Source: Hyphomicrobiales bacterium
GTDB lineage: Bacteria; Pseudomonadota; Alphaproteobacteria; Rhizobiales; Rhizobiaceae
Assembly (NCBI GenBank): GCA_900470805.1
Contig: UCCA01000038.1
Location: 1-40,197, forward strand
Direction: 5' to 3'
DNA: 40,197 nucleotides
Shown here: piece after piece, positions 38,711-40,197 of the stretch
How positions within the stretch are numbered: the first letter of the stretch is position 1
Layout of the letters: each line of letters starts with the position of its first letter
The notes under the pieces: model-generated
What the model saw: only the letters and a program-made list of their open reading frames with translations
Told to the model about the DNA's origin: nothing
The model's database searches: none
Program-made: the position numbers and the translations under genes

Positions 38711-39136
38711 ATGCCCACTTTCGGAGCAGCGTCTCTGGCTGCCTTGGCGAAATGCCATCCCAAACTTCAGCTTATCGCCAACGAGGCGATCAAGGAAATC
38801 GATTTCCGAGTCCTCGACGCTACCCGTGGCAAGGCCGACCAGGAGCGCGCATTCTCTTCTGGGAAGAGCAAGGCGCGGTTCGGGCAGTCGGCGCACAACT
38901 ACGTGCCAGCTATCGCCTATGACCTGTTCCCAGCGCCGTATGACTGGAATAACCGCCAGTCGTTCATCGACCTGTCGAAGGTGATCTTGCGCATCGGCAA
39001 GGCGCACGACATCCCGCTCCGCTGGGGCGGCGATTGGAACGGCGACGGAAACCTGTCCGACGGCTGGGATATGCCGCACTACGAACTCAATCCGTGGCGG
39101 GAATGGGCCAAGCAGTCGAAGCTCTATGAGGGCTGA
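38711..39136 (+). CDS. Endolysin, M15-type peptidoglycan peptidase
   Basis: 141-residue protein like L-alanyl-D-glutamate peptidases. Zinc-site residues: His62 in SAHNYVP, Asp71 in AYDLFP, and His123 in DMPHYEL after Asp120. Other conserved parts are CHPKLQLIANEAIKEIDF and LRWGGDWNGDG. It cleaves the stem peptide at lysis. No signal peptide is present, so a holin must release it. CGGAGAACTGACC precedes the ATG. Confidence 0.88.
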   Translation: MPTFGAASLAALAKCHPKLQLIANEAIKEIDFRVLDATRGKADQERAFSSGKSKARFGQSAHNYVPAIAYDLFPAPYDWNNRQSFIDLSKVILRIGKAHDIPLRWGGDWNGDGNLSDGWDMPHYELNPWREWAKQSKLYEG

Positions 39137-39140
39137 CCCA

Positions 39141-39431
39141 GTGAAGTTCTTCATGGACCACAAGGCATCGCCAGATTGGGCGGTGCGTCGGCGGATCATC
39201 ATCCTGTCGCTGATCTGGGAGGCGCTACTGATCACCTTCCTCGTGGTCTTTCCTCGCCCCAATCCCATCGCTGAAGTGGCAATTATCAATCTGGCCTCGC
39301 TCTTCGGCGGCACGGTGGGCAGCTACATCTTCGGTGCCGTTTGGGATCGCAAGAACGAACTCAAGGCCGACGTCGCCCAACAGGCCGTCAGCCAGGGTGA
39401 TACCGATACGACCGTGAAGGTGGAGCAATGA
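39141..39431 (+). CDS. Small membrane protein, holin candidate
   Basis: 96-residue protein with two membrane helices (RIIILSLIWEALLITFLVVF and IINLASLFGGTVGSYIFGAV) and a charged C-terminus. A place between endolysin and spanin genes and two spans fit a class II holin. I recall similar proteins with VWDxK ends in rhizobial phages. The GTG at 39141 has GAGGG eight bases upstream; ATG 39126 overlaps the endolysin gene and is the alternative. Confidence 0.68.
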   Translation: MKFFMDHKASPDWAVRRRIIILSLIWEALLITFLVVFPRPNPIAEVAIINLASLFGGTVGSYIFGAVWDRKNELKADVAQQAVSQGDTDTTVKVEQ

Positions 39432-39877
39432 CAGCGTTCTTCTTGATCCTCCGTTTCCTGATAGCCATGCTTCCGGGCATCGCTGGCACAGTCCTCTATT
39501 ACGAAGGCCTGCCTGTCATCTCCAAGGTTCCGTACATTGAATATGTGCCGCTTGTCGGAACCTTGGCTGTCGGTGAAAAGCACCGGTACGCGAAAGAGCA
39601 GGTGCGGATCGAGACTGCCAAGATGGTCTCAGCCTTCGAATATGAGGTGGTTGCCCAGCAGCTGGCCGTGGAACGCCGCCGAGCCGATCAGGCGGCACAG
39701 ATCACCGAAGAATACCGAAAGCGCACTGAGGCCGCTGTGAGAGCCACGGCGCAGGCGCAAGACAAGCTGGAGAAAGCCATTGCGGAAGATAGCGGCACTG
39801 ACAGCCCTGTGTGGGACGCTCGTGATATTGAATGGCTGTGTGAGCACGGATCAAAAGCGCCTCAGTGCAGCCGCTGA
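39428..39877 (+). CDS. i-spanin (Rz-like)
   Basis: 149-residue protein: an N-terminal signal-anchor helix (FFLILRFLIAMLPGIAGTVL), then a periplasmic coiled coil (EVVAQQLAVERRRADQAAQI and on) and a short end. This is the architecture of inner-membrane spanins, which fuse inner and outer membranes at the end of lysis. Its last third overlaps the o-spanin gene in another frame, as in lambda Rz/Rz1. Confidence 0.8.
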   Translation: MTAFFLILRFLIAMLPGIAGTVLYYEGLPVISKVPYIEYVPLVGTLAVGEKHRYAKEQVRIETAKMVSAFEYEVVAQQLAVERRRADQAAQITEEYRKRTEAAVRATAQAQDKLEKAIAEDSGTDSPVWDARDIEWLCEHGSKAPQCSR

Positions 39878-40085
39878 TGCAAAAGGCAGGCTGCAGGCTG
39901 CTGTCATCCTCCCCGACCTGCCGGCCGAGTGCCGTGAGAAGATGGGGCGGGTCTACCCGAAATCGACCGAGAAGCCGCGCAACACCCAGCTACGGTGGGA
40001 ATTTGCGGCCGACGCTCAAGATGATCGAACCGGGCGGTGCTCCGGTTTCTATGATGATGTGAAAACCAAGTTCGGCCAGCGCTGA
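39780..40085 (+). CDS. o-spanin lipoprotein (Rz1-like), overlapping Rz-like gene
   Basis: 101-residue lipoprotein. The start is TTG 39780, with GGAG seven bases upstream; no ATG gives the signal sequence. Signal part RKIAALTALCGTLVILNGC with lipobox LNGC at residues 17-20. The mature part has prolines spread over it (PDLPAECREKMGRVYP) as o-spanins do. It overlaps the i-spanin by 98 bases in another frame. Longer than lambda Rz1 (60 residues). Confidence 0.78.
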   Translation: MRKIAALTALCGTLVILNGCVSTDQKRLSAAADAKGRLQAAVILPDLPAECREKMGRVYPKSTEKPRNTQLRWEFAADAQDDRTGRCSGFYDDVKTKFGQR

Positions 40086-40126
40086 ACGATAGCCTGCCAA
40101 GTGCATTGAAAGGGCAGTGGGAACGG

Positions 40127-40197
40127 ATGACTAAAGGTGCGATGGATATGCCAACAAACGGCTCGTTCGACCCAGAGACCCGCTATGTCCAGCTTGG
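40127..40197 (+). CDS. Start of a gene cut by the window end
   Basis: ATG 40127 with GGGAACGG upstream opens a frame (MTKGAMDMPTNGSFDPETRY and on) that runs to the last base without a stop codon. Only 23 codons are seen. The product cannot be named. Confidence 0.4.
   Translation, partial: MTKGAMDMPTNGSFDPETRYVQL

Noticed and set aside
1..40197. CRISPR arrays, insertion sequences and tRNA genes
   Set aside because: No regularly spaced repeats, transposase genes with inverted ends, or cloverleaf folds were seen on either strand.

Overview
The window looks like most of a temperate, short-tailed (podovirus-type) phage or prophage from an alphaproteobacterium, probably of the rhizobial group. 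The basis is the high GC content, early genes of a style common in rhizobial prophages (recognised from memory), the DUF3309 and DUF6362 proteins, and a P22-like set of virion genes. No host gene, tRNA gene, rRNA gene, CRISPR array or insertion sequence was found. The left edge ends just past the integrase. The right edge cuts a gene just after the lysis genes, so the second phage end is not visible.

Layout. 1) 62-9068, minus strand: one long early left operon of about 20 tightly overlapping genes, read from a promoter near 9137-9165 towards the integrase. It carries small accessory genes, a nucleotidyltransferase, a DEDDy exonuclease, a Rad52-like annealing protein, a NinB-like protein, an Rmf-like protein, an HNH protein, a protein carrying a DfrB (R67-type dihydrofolate reductase) domain, an excisionase-like protein and a tyrosine integrase. 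2) 9069-10560: a lambda-style switch. A self-cleaving CI-type repressor and a downstream gene in rex position (both minus strand) lie between two clusters of three 17-bp operators. A third promoter in the left cluster points right into a hairpin-rich noncoding stretch. 3) 10557-18128, plus strand: the early right operon, with a Cro-like protein, small genes, RuvC-like resolvase, an MT-A70 methyltransferase with an altered catalytic motif, DnaB helicase, a DnaA-like HTH protein and a DUF6362 protein. 4) 18129-18530: a 400-base noncoding locus full of hairpins and terminators. 5) 18531-20242: small accessory genes, including an exported protein, a likely Acb2/Tad1-type nucleotide sponge, a small lipoprotein and a DUF3309 membrane peptide. 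6) 20249-33612: terminase, P22-like portal, scaffold, N4-gp56-type capsid, gp4/gp10-like connectors and three ejection proteins, one with a tail-lysozyme domain. 7) 33606-34102, minus strand: a two-gene cassette (moron) with a Rap1a/Tai-like exported protein. 8) 34159-37448: tail fibre genes including a collagen-like one. 9) 37462-38683: an HNH-AP2 endonuclease gene lying between a 24-codon remnant and a full DUF7338-like gene. 10) 38711-40085: lysis genes (M15 endolysin, small membrane protein, overlapping spanin pair).

How it works together (inference): the repressor holds down both early promoters. RecA-stimulated self-cleavage would release them, the left operon would excise and recombine DNA, the right operon would replicate it, and the late genes would package it into a short-tailed virion. 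No N- or Q-type antiterminator was recognised. The many hairpins before the late region make antitermination or RNA-based control plausible.
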